From contig NZ_CP119992.1 of assembly GCF_029338575.1 (NCBI RefSeq), positions 1,736,001 to 1,800,000 on the forward strand: a stretch of DNA of 64,000 nucleotides. Direction: 5' to 3'. The notes under the pieces are model-generated. The model worked only from the letters and a program-made list of their open reading frames with translations. It ran no database searches and was not told the origin of the DNA. A program made the translations under genes and the position numbers. Positions 44,131-52,341 of this stretch are shown here, piece after piece. Each line of letters opens with the position of its first letter. Position 1 is the stretch's first letter. Origin of the DNA: Halomarina halobia (GTDB lineage Archaea; Halobacteriota; Halobacteria; Halobacteriales; Haloarculaceae).

Positions 44131-44727
44131 TCACCGGGCCGGGAGGGCCTCGAAGAAGGCGAGGCGGTGAACGCGGGAGTCGGGCGTCAGTTCGGGGTGG
44201 AAGGACGTGGCGACGACCGCCCCGTCGCGCACCGCGACGGGGCGACCCTCCCACTCGGCGAGCACCTCGACGCCCTCGCCCACCTCGTCGATGAGCGGCG
44301 CGCGGATGAACACCGCCGGAAAGGGATCGTCGAGACCGGCCACGTCGAGCGGGGCCTCGAAGCTGTCAACCTGTCGGCCGAACGCGTTCCGATCGACGGT
44401 CACGTCGACGAGGTCGAGCGTCCGCACGCGGTCGTCCTTCGCGTCCGAACTGGCGACGATGAGTCCCGCGCACGTCGCCAGCAGGGGCCTCCCGGCCGCG
44501 ACGTGCTCCCGGATCTCCTCGTCGATCCCCTGCGAGCGGAGGAGCCGCGAGATGGTCGTCGACTCGCCGCCCGGCACGAGCAGGACGTCGCACTCGGGGA
44601 CGATTCCCGCCGTCCGGATCTCGCGGACCTCGGCGGTCTCGCCGTGGGCCGCCGCCGCGCGACGGATCGCGTCGGCGTGCTCGGAGACGTCGCCCTGGAC
44701 GGCGACGACGCCGGCGATGAGTGTCAT
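44131..44727 (-). CDS. pdxT: Pyridoxal 5'-phosphate synthase glutaminase subunit PdxT
   Basis: A 198-residue class I glutamine amidotransferase that feeds ammonia to PdxS for PLP synthesis. The start reads MTLIAGVVAVQGDVSEHADA. The PGGESTTISRLL motif is the PdxT signature. The nucleophile is Cys86 in PLLATCAGLIV, and the His/Glu pair is in TSFHPELTPD near the C-terminus. pdxS is not in the window. Upstream on the same strand lies repeat element copy B, whose internal TATA box could start a long pdxT leader RNA. Confidence 0.94.
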   Translation of the reverse strand: MTLIAGVVAVQGDVSEHADAIRRAAAAHGETAEVREIRTAGIVPECDVLLVPGGESTTISRLLRSQGIDEEIREHVAAGRPLLATCAGLIVASSDAKDDRVRTLDLVDVTVDRNAFGRQVDSFEAPLDVAGLDDPFPAVFIRAPLIDEVGEGVEVLAEWEGRPVAVRDGAVVATSFHPELTPDSRVHRLAFFEALPAR

Positions 44728-44854
44728 GGAGAGGGATACGGACGTCGCGGTGAAAAGCGGCGCGCTCCGAGTCGAACGCCTCGTCGGCGTCACCCGGCGC
44801 GAGGGCTCGGGGGCTTCCCGCGGTGGAGGGTGGGCGAGCGGACGAGTGGGCGTG

Positions 44855-45161
44855 CAGGCGACGCCGCGGGCGGGGCGCGGGGCGTGGCGTCGCACGACCG
44901 CGAGCGCCCCGCGACCGAAGTCAGGTCACACGGACGCTGGTCCCGTGCTCCGATATAAACGTACGGACGAGGCGGATGACCCAAGTTCACCACCACCACC
45001 AGCGCGGCACCCGCGAGTGACCGGAGGGAGCGAGCGGACCGACGGAACCCCCGAGGAGCGCCGGAGGCGCGACGAGGGGGTGAAGGAGGGTTTTAGTCCA
45101 GGTTTTGCCAGCGAGTGAGCGCGCCGTAGGCGCGCGAACGAGCGCAGCAAAACGTGGTGGT
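44855..45161 (-). repeat. Structured intergenic element, copy B
   Basis: About 307 bp starting immediately after the secG stop. It has hairpin CGTTTTGC...GGCAAAACC, a second hairpin with CCCCCTCG and CGAGGGGG arms, GGGTGCCGCGCTGGTGG, a TATA-like GTTTATATC (minus strand, 44952-44960) and the pseudoknot set: CGCCCCGC 44905-44912 with GCGGGGCG 44877-44884, and GGCGTCGC 44886-44893 with GCGACGCC 44858-44865 (plus-strand letters). All pairs are Watson-Crick. Uniquely among the copies, a same-strand gene (pdxT) lies downstream. Confidence 0.82.
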
Positions 45162-45320
45162 TCAGACGACGTTCAGCACCATCACCAGCAGTCCGAACAG
45201 GACGCCGAAGGCGACGACAGTGCGAGGGTCGATCTGGGGGGCGTTGCGGTCCTCGGAGTCGAAATAGCGGACGAGTCCGGCGCTCGACATCAGACCGCCG
45301 GAGTTCTGGCCACGGCTCAT
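45162..45320 (-). CDS. secG: Preprotein translocase subunit SecG (Sec61-beta)
   Basis: A 52-residue archaeal SecG/Sec61-beta. The cytosolic half [20 protein letters not shown] (2-21) has the family SSAGLVRYF motif, followed by [20 protein letters not shown] and a single C-terminal transmembrane helix ([18 protein letters not shown]). It associates with SecYE in the membrane. It is divergent from the thioredoxin gene. Its TGA stop merges with the start of repeat element copy B. Confidence 0.94.
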   Translation of the reverse strand: MSRGQNSGGLMSSAGLVRYFDSEDRNAPQIDPRTVVAFGVLFGLLVMVLNVV

Positions 45321-45420
45321 GGTCCCCTTTCGGGTCGGTATCCCCGTAACCTTTTCGACTACCGACACCCCGAGCAGTGGAAACTCTTATTCCGGTCAAC
45401 GGGTAAGCGAGGGTGGACCG

Positions 45421-45690
45421 ATGACTGTCACCCTCAAAGATTTCTACGCAGACTGGTGCGGCCCGTGTAAGACCCAGGACCCGATCCTGGAGGACCTAGC
45501 GGAGGACTGGAACGGCCGCTTCGAGGTCGAGAAGGTAAACGTCGACGAGGAGCAGGACGTCGCCAACGAGTACCAGGTCCGCTCGCTCCCGACGCTCATC
45601 ATCGAGAACGACGACGGCGTCGTCGAGCGCTTCGTCGGCGTCACCCAGCGCGAGGACATCGAGGACGCCCTCGAATCCGCGGGCGCATAG
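45421..45690 (+). CDS. Small thioredoxin
   Basis: An 89-residue thioredoxin with the redox site WCGPC at 12-16 (FYADWCGPCKTQDPILEDLA) and the cis-proline loop SLPTLIIENDD. It lacks the first strand and helix of the 105-residue bacterial form, as do many haloarchaeal small thioredoxins. It would reduce protein disulfides in the cytoplasm. It is transcribed divergently from secG across a 100-bp gap containing AT-rich promoter sequence. Confidence 0.93.
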   Translation: MTVTLKDFYADWCGPCKTQDPILEDLAEDWNGRFEVEKVNVDEEQDVANEYQVRSLPTLIIENDDGVVERFVGVTQREDIEDALESAGA

Positions 45691-45832
45691 GACGGAGAGC
45701 GAACCGCAGTCGCGTTCTCCGAGAGCGATCACGGCCGAGGAGCCGGGGAGCCGAGCAGCCGATTAGCACCCTCGACGGTAATTCGGACGCGCCGGCGGCG
45801 TCCCCCCTACTGCGCGGTACGAGGCGGCGTCG

Positions 45833-46501
45833 CTACTGGAAGCGGACGCCGAGGTCGTTCATGCCCTCGTTGTGCATCGCGACGTTGATGAGCAGGGGCG
45901 TCAGCGCCTCCACCTCGCCCGCGTTGGCGAGGCCGCCCGCGTCGAGCGGGCGCAGTCCCTCGATCTCGTCGGCGAGCAGCGTGACGATGTCCTTGGCGTC
46001 CGCGTCGTCGCCGAAGACGAGCGTGTCCCACTCGACCTCGGCGTCCAGGTCGGCGAACCTGCCCGCGGCGAGGTTGTGGAACGCCCCGACGACCGACACG
46101 TCGTCGGGGGCGGCGTCGGCACAGAGCGCCGCCACGCTGCCCGCGCTGGGTGGGTTGTAGTGCAGCCCCGAATCGTCGCGCTTCATCCCCACGGCGGGCG
46201 TGACGAGGACGGTGTCGGGGTCGAGCCGGTCGCCGATGGCCTCGACGGTGTCGACCAGGTGGTACGCGGGGACCGCGACGACCACCACGTCCGCGCGGTC
46301 GGCGGCCATCTCGTTCGCGAAGCCCTTCACGTCCGCCTCGACGCCGCGGCTGTCGAGTTCGGTCACGTACTCCTCGGCCTTCCCACGGGCGCGCTCGGGG
46401 TCGCGCGAGCCGATCAGGATCTCGTGGTCGGTGTCGTACGCCCAGCGGAGCGCGAGCGCCTCGCCGATGTCGCCGGTACCGCCGCAGAGTGCGATTCGCA
46501 T
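45833..46501 (-). CDS. npdG: F420H2:NADP oxidoreductase
   Basis: A 222-residue coenzyme F420-dependent NADP reductase. The NADP loop is MRIALCGGTGDIGEALALRW, followed by ILIGSRDPERARGKAEEYV. Other features are DVVVVAVPAYHLVDTVEAIG, VTPAVGMKRDDSGLHYNP and the C-terminal LTPLLINVAMHNEGMNDLGV. It transfers hydride between F420 and NADP, so the organism probably makes F420. The gene stands alone between the thioredoxin and HAD genes. Confidence 0.92.
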   Translation of the reverse strand: MRIALCGGTGDIGEALALRWAYDTDHEILIGSRDPERARGKAEEYVTELDSRGVEADVKGFANEMAADRADVVVVAVPAYHLVDTVEAIGDRLDPDTVLVTPAVGMKRDDSGLHYNPPSAGSVAALCADAAPDDVSVVGAFHNLAAGRFADLDAEVEWDTLVFGDDADAKDIVTLLADEIEGLRPLDAGGLANAGEVEALTPLLINVAMHNEGMNDLGVRFQ

Positions 46502-46606
46502 ACCCGGGAGTCGGACGAGGGACGATTAAGCGTTGTGCGACGCGCTCGCTCGACTCGCACCGAGGGTGGATCGGGACGCCGGAGGCACACCGGCGGGGAG
46601 CGGTCG

Positions 46607-47485
46607 TCAGCGCGGTTCGAGCAGGGCCGGCACGTCGTTGACGCTGTCGCAGATCGCCCGCGCGCCGGCCCGTTCGAACTTCCGGCGGCCCGACTCGCCC
46701 GTGAGGCCACCCGTCAGGACGCCGATCCCGTGGTAGGCGCGTTCCGGGTCCTGCTCCTCGGCGTTGACGGCCGTCCGCACGTCGTCGAGCGTATCGCCGA
46801 CGAACGCGAGCGCCTCGGCGTCGAAGCGTTCCGCGAGGTGGGCGAGCGCGTCCGGTTCGGGTTTCCCGGGCGCGTCGTGGTCCATCGTGAACAGGTAGGC
46901 GTCGGGCACGTCGAGGCCGACACGGTCCAGGGCGATGGCCGCCTCGGCCGCGGGACGGCCCGTCACCACGCCCACGTCGAAGCGTTCGACGAGCGCCGCG
47001 AGCGTTCCCTCCTCGACGAGGACCGTCTCGTCGTTGATGAACCCCGCCGTGTCGAGGGAGGGTTCGCCGCCCTCCAGTTCGCGGTACAGGTCGCTGCCGA
47101 GGTAGAGCTGCTGGAAGACGTCGGTCAGCTTCTCGGGGTCCCAGGCGGCGAGGACTCGCTCTCGCTGGTCGGGGTCGAGCTTGTCGGCGACGACGGTCTG
47201 CGCGCCGTCGAGACCGCCACCGCTCGCCGCGATGGCGTCCGCGAAGGTCTTCGTCGAGTACTCGTAGCCGTGGCGGCGCGCGAGGACGAGCAGCGCGGCG
47301 GCGTGGGTGAGATCCCAGTCGTCGTTGAACCCGCCGGCGTCCTTGAACAGCTGGACGGTCTCGCGGTCGACCGTCTCGCCGTAGACGCGCTCTATGGACT
47401 CCACGATGGCGCGGCGGTAGGACTCTGAGACGTCGATGAGTACGCCGTCGACGTCGAGGACGACGGCGTCGACGGCGAGCGTCAC
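46607..47485 (-). CDS. HAD-type phosphatase (TIGR01548 group)
   Basis: A 292-residue HAD hydrolase. Motif I is [20 protein letters not shown] (nucleophile Asp11), motif II lies in [16 protein letters not shown], motif III in PGKPEPDAL and motif IV in [14 protein letters not shown] large cap between motifs I and II includes [20 protein letters not shown], characteristic of the TIGR01548 family found in haloarchaea. It starts with GTG at 47485, overlapping the UPF0146 stop (GTGA). The substrate is unknown. Confidence 0.88.
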   Translation of the reverse strand: MTLAVDAVVLDVDGVLIDVSESYRRAIVESIERVYGETVDRETVQLFKDAGGFNDDWDLTHAAALLVLARRHGYEYSTKTFADAIAASGGGLDGAQTVVADKLDPDQRERVLAAWDPEKLTDVFQQLYLGSDLYRELEGGEPSLDTAGFINDETVLVEEGTLAALVERFDVGVVTGRPAAEAAIALDRVGLDVPDAYLFTMDHDAPGKPEPDALAHLAERFDAEALAFVGDTLDDVRTAVNAEEQDPERAYHGIGVLTGGLTGESGRRKFERAGARAICDSVNDVPALLEPR

Positions 47486-47883
47486 GCCGGCACCTCCCGC
47501 TCGCGGGCGGTGAACAGCGTCGTCCCGGGGAGCGTCTCCCTGGCGACCGGGACCGCCGGCTGGTCACCGCCGAGCGTGGTGAAGTGGAACGCCGCACCGA
47601 CGCGACGGGCGACGGCCCACGCCGGCCGGTGCAGTTCCGGCGGCAGGCAGATGGCGTACAGCGCTTCGGCCCCCTCGTACACCGAGAGCGTCGGGTCGGT
47701 GACGTCGTCGCGCACGAATTCGACGCCCAGCGGCGTCGGACGGTCGTGGATGTCGGTGGCGACGACCGACGCGCACTGCGCGAGCAGGCGTGCGACGTCG
47801 TCGCGATAGCCGATGCCGACCTCGACGACGCTATCGTAGTAGCGGAGGCGCTCGAGCAGTGCGTCGCGTGTTGCCGGGTTCAC
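47482..47883 (-). CDS. UPF0146 family protein
   Basis: A 133-residue protein starting (GTG) with [20 protein letters not shown]. It has a Rossmann-like beginning ([20 protein letters not shown]), [20 protein letters not shown] and [20 protein letters not shown], which are UPF0146 motifs and look like a shortened methyltransferase fold lacking a clear SAM glycine loop. It overlaps the HAD gene by 4 bp and is divergent from amzA with a compact 39-bp promoter region. Function unknown. Confidence 0.85.
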   Translation of the reverse strand: MNPATRDALLERLRYYDSVVEVGIGYRDDVARLLAQCASVVATDIHDRPTPLGVEFVRDDVTDPTLSVYEGAEALYAICLPPELHRPAWAVARRVGAAFHFTTLGGDQPAVPVARETLPGTTLFTAREREVPA

Positions 47884-47890
47884 GTCGGGA

Positions 47891-47898
47891 TATTTATA
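47891..47898 (+). promoter_or_regulatory. TATA box for amzA
   Basis: TATTTATA is centred 28 bp upstream of the amzA ATG (47923), so the transcript is probably leaderless. For the divergent UPF0146 gene it is too close (about 8 bp) to the GTG; an AT-rich CTCTAATCTC about 29 bp from that GTG is a better candidate. Confidence 0.6.
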
Positions 47899-47922
47899 GC
47901 TGGCCCGCTCTAATCTCTTGCC

Positions 47923-48444
47923 ATGCACGTTGACATCGTGCCGGTCGGCGACGTGCCCCCCGCCGTCAAGCGCGAGGCATCTTCGGGTCTGCGTGCGGTC
48001 TACGACTGCAACGTGACCATCCACAACGTCCAAGAGATCCCCGAGGGGTCCTACGATTCGAGCCGAGGGCAGTACCGCGCCGAGGAGTTCATCGAGCTCG
48101 CCGGCCGCATCGGCGACGGCGACAAGAACATCGCCATCACGCCGAAGGATCTCTTCTACCGGCGGCGGAACTACGTCTTCGGGCTCGCCTACCTCGACGG
48201 CAACGGGAGCGTCATCTCCACCTATCGCCTCCAGACCTCCTCCGACGGTGGCATCGCCTCGAAACCGGCGAGCGAGGTGTTCTCCGACCGCGTCCGCAAG
48301 GAGGTCGTCCACGAGATCGGGCACACGCTCGGGCTCGAACACTGCGACAACAACCGCTGCGTGATGAACTTCTCGCCGACCGTCCGCGAAGTCGACACGA
48401 AGGAGCAGAACCTCTGTGGGTCCTGCTCCCGGCTCGTTCACTAG
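47923..48444 (+). CDS. amzA: Archaemetzincin (zinc metalloprotease)
   Basis: A 173-residue archaemetzincin. The catalytic zinc motif is HEIGHTLGLEH (His130, Glu131, His134, His140). The structural zinc site follows with Cys141, Cys146, Cys165 and Cys168 (EHCDNNRCVMNFSP, then LCGSCSRL). The N-terminal part IVPVGDVPPAVKREASSGLR and NYVFGLAYLDGNGSVISTYR are family motifs. It is an intracellular peptidase of unknown substrate. The stop is immediately followed by repeat element copy C. Confidence 0.95.
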   Translation: MHVDIVPVGDVPPAVKREASSGLRAVYDCNVTIHNVQEIPEGSYDSSRGQYRAEEFIELAGRIGDGDKNIAITPKDLFYRRRNYVFGLAYLDGNGSVISTYRLQTSSDGGIASKPASEVFSDRVRKEVVHEIGHTLGLEHCDNNRCVMNFSPTVREVDTKEQNLCGSCSRLVH

Positions 48445-48755
48445 AACCACGACGTTTTACTGCGCTCCCTCGCGCTCGCTTCGCTCGCGCTCGGTCGCTG
48501 GTAAAACCTCGACGAAAACCGCGCCTCACCCCCTCGCTTCGCTCGGGGGACTCGGCGCGTCCGCTCGCTCGTTGCACTCGCTCGCGGTACGGTGCGCTGG
48601 CGTCGGCGGTGGCGGTCGGGGCTGTCGGATCGTTCACTCGCGCCGTAACTTTATATCGGAGAGCGGGACCAGCGTCCGTGTGACGTAACTCCCGTCACGG
48701 GGTGCTCCGCGGTTGCGCGACGCCACACCCCGTAAGCAGCCCGCGGCGTCGCCTG
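48445..48755 (+). repeat. Structured intergenic element, copy C
   Basis: About 311 bp right after the amzA stop. It has hairpin CGTTTTAC...GGTAAAACC, hairpin CCCCCTCG-CTTCG-CTCGGGGG, the conserved mid block, a TATA-like CTTTATATC (48649-48657) and the pseudoknot set ACGGGGTG 48697-48704 with CACCCCGT 48726-48733, and GCGACGCC 48717-48724 with GGCGTCGC 48745-48752. The first stem differs from copies B and D by two compensatory base-pair changes. Loops are 12, 1 and 11 nt. Confidence 0.82.
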
Positions 48756-48845
48756 TTCGCCAGTACCGGCACTGTACTCGTGCTGTGCGCTCCGCTCGCC
48801 GGCGAAACTCGGATCGCCGTCGGACCACGATACGGCAGAGGACGC

Positions 48846-49619
48846 CTACACGTTCAGTTCGACGAGTTCCAGTCCGCTCTCCTCCTGGAACTCGCGGATT
48901 CGATCGTGGCGGGGGGCGATCTCGTTCGGGCGGTGGGAGTCCGAACCGAGCGTGACGGCCACGTCGTACTCGCGGAGCACGGAGAGGAACTCCGGATGGG
49001 GGGAGAACGCGCCGCCGTCGCGGAGGACGCGTCCGGCGTTCAGCTCGGGGATGGTTCGCGACCGCTCGAACGCCTCGGCGACTCGGTGGTAGTGTTCGTC
49101 GGTGGCGAACCCCCGTAGTTCGGGGTTGCGCTCGAGGAGGTCGGGGTGGGCCGCGATCTCGAAGAGCTCGGACTCGATCAGCGCGACCAAGGCGTCGAAG
49201 TAGTCTTCGGTGAGGTTCCGACGCTCCGCCTCGGACCAGTCCTCGAACAGCGGCGGCACCTGCACGTTCAGGTCGTCGATGGCGTGGACGCTCCCGACGG
49301 CGTAGTCGAAGTCCGCCTCGTCGAGGAAGGCGCGGATGGCGTCCTCGTCGCGGGGATCGTAGTCCACCTCGACCGCGTCGAAGACCCGGATCGCCGCGTC
49401 CTCGCGGACGCGCTCGATGGCCGCCCGCCGGCGCTCGTAGGTCAGATCGAGGTTGAACCCGTGGTCGCGCTTGGCCGCCACCATCGGCTCGCGCTCGGAC
49501 ACGTTACAGTGATCGGCGATACCGACGCCCCCCAGACCTGCTCGCTCGGCGGCGCGGACCATCCAGCGCAGGAAGCTCCCGTCCGAGTAGGTCGAGTGGA
49601 CGTGGTAGTCGTAGTCCAT
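48846..49619 (-). CDS. PHP-domain phosphoesterase
   Basis: A 257-residue PHP-domain protein. Metal ligands are in MDYDYHVHSTYSDGSFLRWM (HVH), the ADHCNVSER loop, the Glu of FDAVEVDY, GSVHAIDDLNVQ, AAHPDLLERNP and TLGSDSHRPNEIA. The layout is that of the histidinol-phosphatase-like HisK/PHP group; histidine synthesis is possible, but many haloarchaeal PHP proteins have unknown substrates. It converges on amzA with element copy C between. Confidence 0.88.
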   Translation of the reverse strand: MDYDYHVHSTYSDGSFLRWMVRAAERAGLGGVGIADHCNVSEREPMVAAKRDHGFNLDLTYERRRAAIERVREDAAIRVFDAVEVDYDPRDEDAIRAFLDEADFDYAVGSVHAIDDLNVQVPPLFEDWSEAERRNLTEDYFDALVALIESELFEIAAHPDLLERNPELRGFATDEHYHRVAEAFERSRTIPELNAGRVLRDGGAFSPHPEFLSVLREYDVAVTLGSDSHRPNEIAPRHDRIREFQEESGLELVELNV

Positions 49620-49671
49620 GTGGACGGGTGTCCATCGTCGGGGTTAAACGTACCCCCGGTGTGAGCCTCCC

Positions 49672-51519
49672 CTACTCCTGCTCGTCGTCGCGCTCGGGGG
49701 CGTAGTAGTACTCGCCCGCCCGCTTCTGCTCGCGGTCGAGTTGCGATCCCGGCTTGTTGATGCGTGGACGGCTCGTGCGCTGGTCGCGGCGGAACGTGAC
49801 GTCGAGGTTGCCCAGGAAGCGGTTCATCCCCTCGCGCATACCGACGGGCGGGCTGGTCTCGCCACGGATAGCGGGCTCGCCGTCGAAGACCATCAGGCGG
49901 TCCGCGAGGAGGTCGATCATGTAGATGTCGTGGTCGATGACGAGCGCCGTCGCGTCGTGGTTCTCCGTGTAGCGGCGGATGGCGCGCGTGGCGAGCACGC
50001 GCTGCTCGACGTCGAGGTGCGCCGACGGCTCGTCGAGCAGATAGAGGTCGGCGTCCTCGGAGAGGCAGGCCGCGATGGCGACGCGCTGGCGCTCGCCGCC
50101 CGAGAGGTCGGTGAGGTTCTGCTCCATGATGCGCTCCAGCTGGAGCGGCCCCGCGACCTCCGTCTCCCAGTACGAGGAACCGAAGTCGTCCGTGATCGAG
50201 GCGAGGAACGCGTCGACCCGCATCGGCTGGTCGATCTCCACGTACTGGGGCTTGTAGGAGATGTCGAGGCGCGCGTCGAGTTCGCCCTCGGTCGGTTCCA
50301 GTCGCCCGGTGAGGAGCTTTGCGAAGGTGGACTTCCCGATCCCGTTCGGGCCGACCACGCCGAGCACCTCGTTCTCGTGGATCGCGCCGGCCTCGACCTC
50401 CAGGGTGAACTCGCCCTCGCCGTAGCTCATCTCCAGGTCCGGGTACTCGACGAGCACCTCGCCCTTTCGCGCCGCCCGCGGCGCGTGGCGCTCGAACTCG
50501 ATCGCCTCGGGCCGGATGCGCATGTTCTGGGCCTCCAGGTAGCCCGCGAGGTACTCGTTGATCCCCTGGCGGGTGGACTTCGGGGGCGTGATGACGCCGA
50601 ACGCCCCGGGTTCGCCGTACGCGACGTGCAGCGAGTCGGCCAGCAGGTCGAGGACGGCGAGGTCGTGCTCCACGACGAGCATCGAGCGGTCGCCCTCCTC
50701 GGCCAGTTCGCGGATGAGTCGCGCGGCGGCGACCCGCTGGCCGATGTCGAGGTAGGGCGTAATCTCGTCGAGGAAGTAGAAGTCGGCGTCGCGCGCGAGC
50801 GTCGCGGCGAGCGCGACGCGCTGGAGCTCGCCGCCGGAGAGCGTGTCGATGGGCTGATCGACGACCGGCCCGATGTCGAGGCGGTCGACGAGGTCGTCGA
50901 CGACACCCCGCTCGTCGGTCGAATCGAGCAACTGGTGGGTGTTTCCGTCGAACCGGTCGGGGATCTTATCGACGTACTGGGGCTTGCGCGCCACGGCGAT
51001 GTCGCTGTCGCGCATCGCCTCGAGGTAGTTCTGGAGTTCGGTGCCGCGGAAGCGGTCGATGGCCGCCTCCCAGCTCGGCTCGGCGTCGTAGTCCCCGAGG
51101 TTGGGGGTGATCTCCTCGGCGAGGATGCGGACGGCGGTCGTCTTCCCGATCCCGTTCGGACCGAGGATGCCCGTCACCTGTCCGCCCTGCGGTGCGGGCA
51201 GGCCGTACAGCGAGAACGCGTTCTCGCCGTATCGGTGGACGGGTTCCTCGTCGAGTTCCTGCGGGAGATTGATGATCTCGATGGCGTCGAACGGGCACTT
51301 CACCACGCAGATGCCACAGGTCTCGCCGAGGCAGATCTCCTCCGAGATGCGCACCTGGTCGGGATCGCCCGCTATCCTGCCCTCCTTCGCCGCGTCGCCG
51401 CGGGTCGTGATGCACTCCTTGCCCGTCCGGTTGGGCGGGCAGTAGTTGGCGCACTCGTAGTTGCAGCGGTCGGGCGAACAGCGGTCGAGATCGACGACCG
51501 CGATGCTGTCCTCGGCCAT
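49672..51519 (-). CDS. rli1: Ribosome recycling ATPase Rli1 (ABCE1)
   Basis: A 615-residue ABCE1 protein. The N-terminus has two ferredoxin-like iron-sulfur clusters (CSPDRCNYECANYCP, then CLGETCGICVVKCP). Two ABC domains follow: Walker A GPNGIGKTTAVRILAEE with signature TLSGGELQRVALAATLA, and GPNGIGKSTFAKLLTG with LSGGERQRVAIAACLS. The HLH-hinge typical of ABCE1 lies between. The protein splits ribosomes after termination. Its ATG overlaps the stop of the EMC6-like gene (TAATG), so both are coupled. The C-terminal extension is basic and then acidic. Confidence 0.97.
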   Translation of the reverse strand: MAEDSIAVVDLDRCSPDRCNYECANYCPPNRTGKECITTRGDAAKEGRIAGDPDQVRISEEICLGETCGICVVKCPFDAIEIINLPQELDEEPVHRYGENAFSLYGLPAPQGGQVTGILGPNGIGKTTAVRILAEEITPNLGDYDAEPSWEAAIDRFRGTELQNYLEAMRDSDIAVARKPQYVDKIPDRFDGNTHQLLDSTDERGVVDDLVDRLDIGPVVDQPIDTLSGGELQRVALAATLARDADFYFLDEITPYLDIGQRVAAARLIRELAEEGDRSMLVVEHDLAVLDLLADSLHVAYGEPGAFGVITPPKSTRQGINEYLAGYLEAQNMRIRPEAIEFERHAPRAARKGEVLVEYPDLEMSYGEGEFTLEVEAGAIHENEVLGVVGPNGIGKSTFAKLLTGRLEPTEGELDARLDISYKPQYVEIDQPMRVDAFLASITDDFGSSYWETEVAGPLQLERIMEQNLTDLSGGERQRVAIAACLSEDADLYLLDEPSAHLDVEQRVLATRAIRRYTENHDATALVIDHDIYMIDLLADRLMVFDGEPAIRGETSPPVGMREGMNRFLGNLDVTFRRDQRTSRPRINKPGSQLDREQKRAGEYYYAPERDDEQE

Positions 51520-51818
51520 TACAGGCTGACTCCCGCGGTGTACAGGACGGTCAGGCTGACGAACCAGAAGGCGAACGTCATGAAGGCGACGTAGAGGTAG
51601 TCCTTCGCGGAGAATTCGTCGACGACGCCGGTGACGCGAAGCAGGGGGATCTGCACGGCGATGGCGACGAGAAGGACCGACGCCGACAGGACGTCCTCTG
51701 GGCCGGAGGCGACGGCGCTCGCGGCGACCCCCGAGAGGAGCCCGGCCACCGCGGACAGCGCGGTGACCGTGAGCCCCCGAACGTGGGCGCGTCGTCGCTC
51801 GACGGTGTCGGTTGCCAT
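51519..51818 (-). CDS. EMC6-like small membrane protein
   Basis: A 99-residue protein with a basic N-terminus (TDTVERRRAHVRGLTVTALS) and three hydrophobic helices (ALSAVAGLLSGVAASAVASG, SASVLLVAIAVQIPLLRVTG, YLYVAFMTFAFWFVSLTVLY). It resembles archaeal EMC6/Rab5ip-type proteins, membrane-insertase-associated subunits, which are often encoded next to Rli1. The stop overlaps the rli1 start. The function in archaea is not established. The ATG at 51818 is preferred over an upstream start that would add nine residues. Confidence 0.75.
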   Translation of the reverse strand: MATDTVERRRAHVRGLTVTALSAVAGLLSGVAASAVASGPEDVLSASVLLVAIAVQIPLLRVTGVVDEFSAKDYLYVAFMTFAFWFVSLTVLYTAGVSL

Positions 51819-51972
51819 GTCCCTGGATCGGCCGTCCGGCCGCAAAAGCCGTTCGGTTGGCCCCTCGACGGTACCGACGGTGCGACGGCCGGCGCAGATA
51901 CCGGCGGTTGTGTCCGGAACCGGAAGAACGCCTCAACCTTTATGCGGCGTGGACGTGTCCCTTCGTCCACTG

Positions 51973-52260
51973 ATGAGCGACACTACTGCCGAGGGGATAA
52001 CGGACCTACCGCCGAGCGCGAAGCTCGTGTACAAGGTGCTCGAGTACAACGGCCCGCTGACGCAGAAGGGCATCGTGGAGGAGTCGATGCTCTCCGCTCG
52101 CACCGTCCGGTACGCGCTCGAACGGCTCGAATCCATCAGCGCCGTCGACGAGGACGTCTACTTCGCCGACGCGCGCCAGAACCTCTACGAGATAAACCAG
52201 TCAGCGCAGCCGACCGAGACCGACGAAGCCGAGGAGACGAAGGCCGTCTGCGACGACTGA
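51973..52260 (+). CDS. Small winged-helix regulator
   Basis: A 95-residue MarR-like winged-helix protein. The DNA-binding domain is LPPSAKLVYKVLEYNGPLTQ, then KGIVEESMLSARTVRYALER (recognition helix) and the wing DEDVYFADARQNLYEI. A short acidic tail follows. This small format is common in haloarchaea, and the targets are unknown. A CCTTTATG box about 30 bp before the ATG gives a near-leaderless promoter. It is divergent from the EMC6-like/rli1 pair. Confidence 0.85.
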   Translation: MSDTTAEGITDLPPSAKLVYKVLEYNGPLTQKGIVEESMLSARTVRYALERLESISAVDEDVYFADARQNLYEINQSAQPTETDEAEETKAVCDD

Positions 52261-52341
52261 GCGCCCTCTCGATCGCCTCGGCTTCGGTCGCGCGACGGGC
52301 GACACCGGCGCTTTCCTCGAGCCGCGTCGGCCCGGCCTCGC

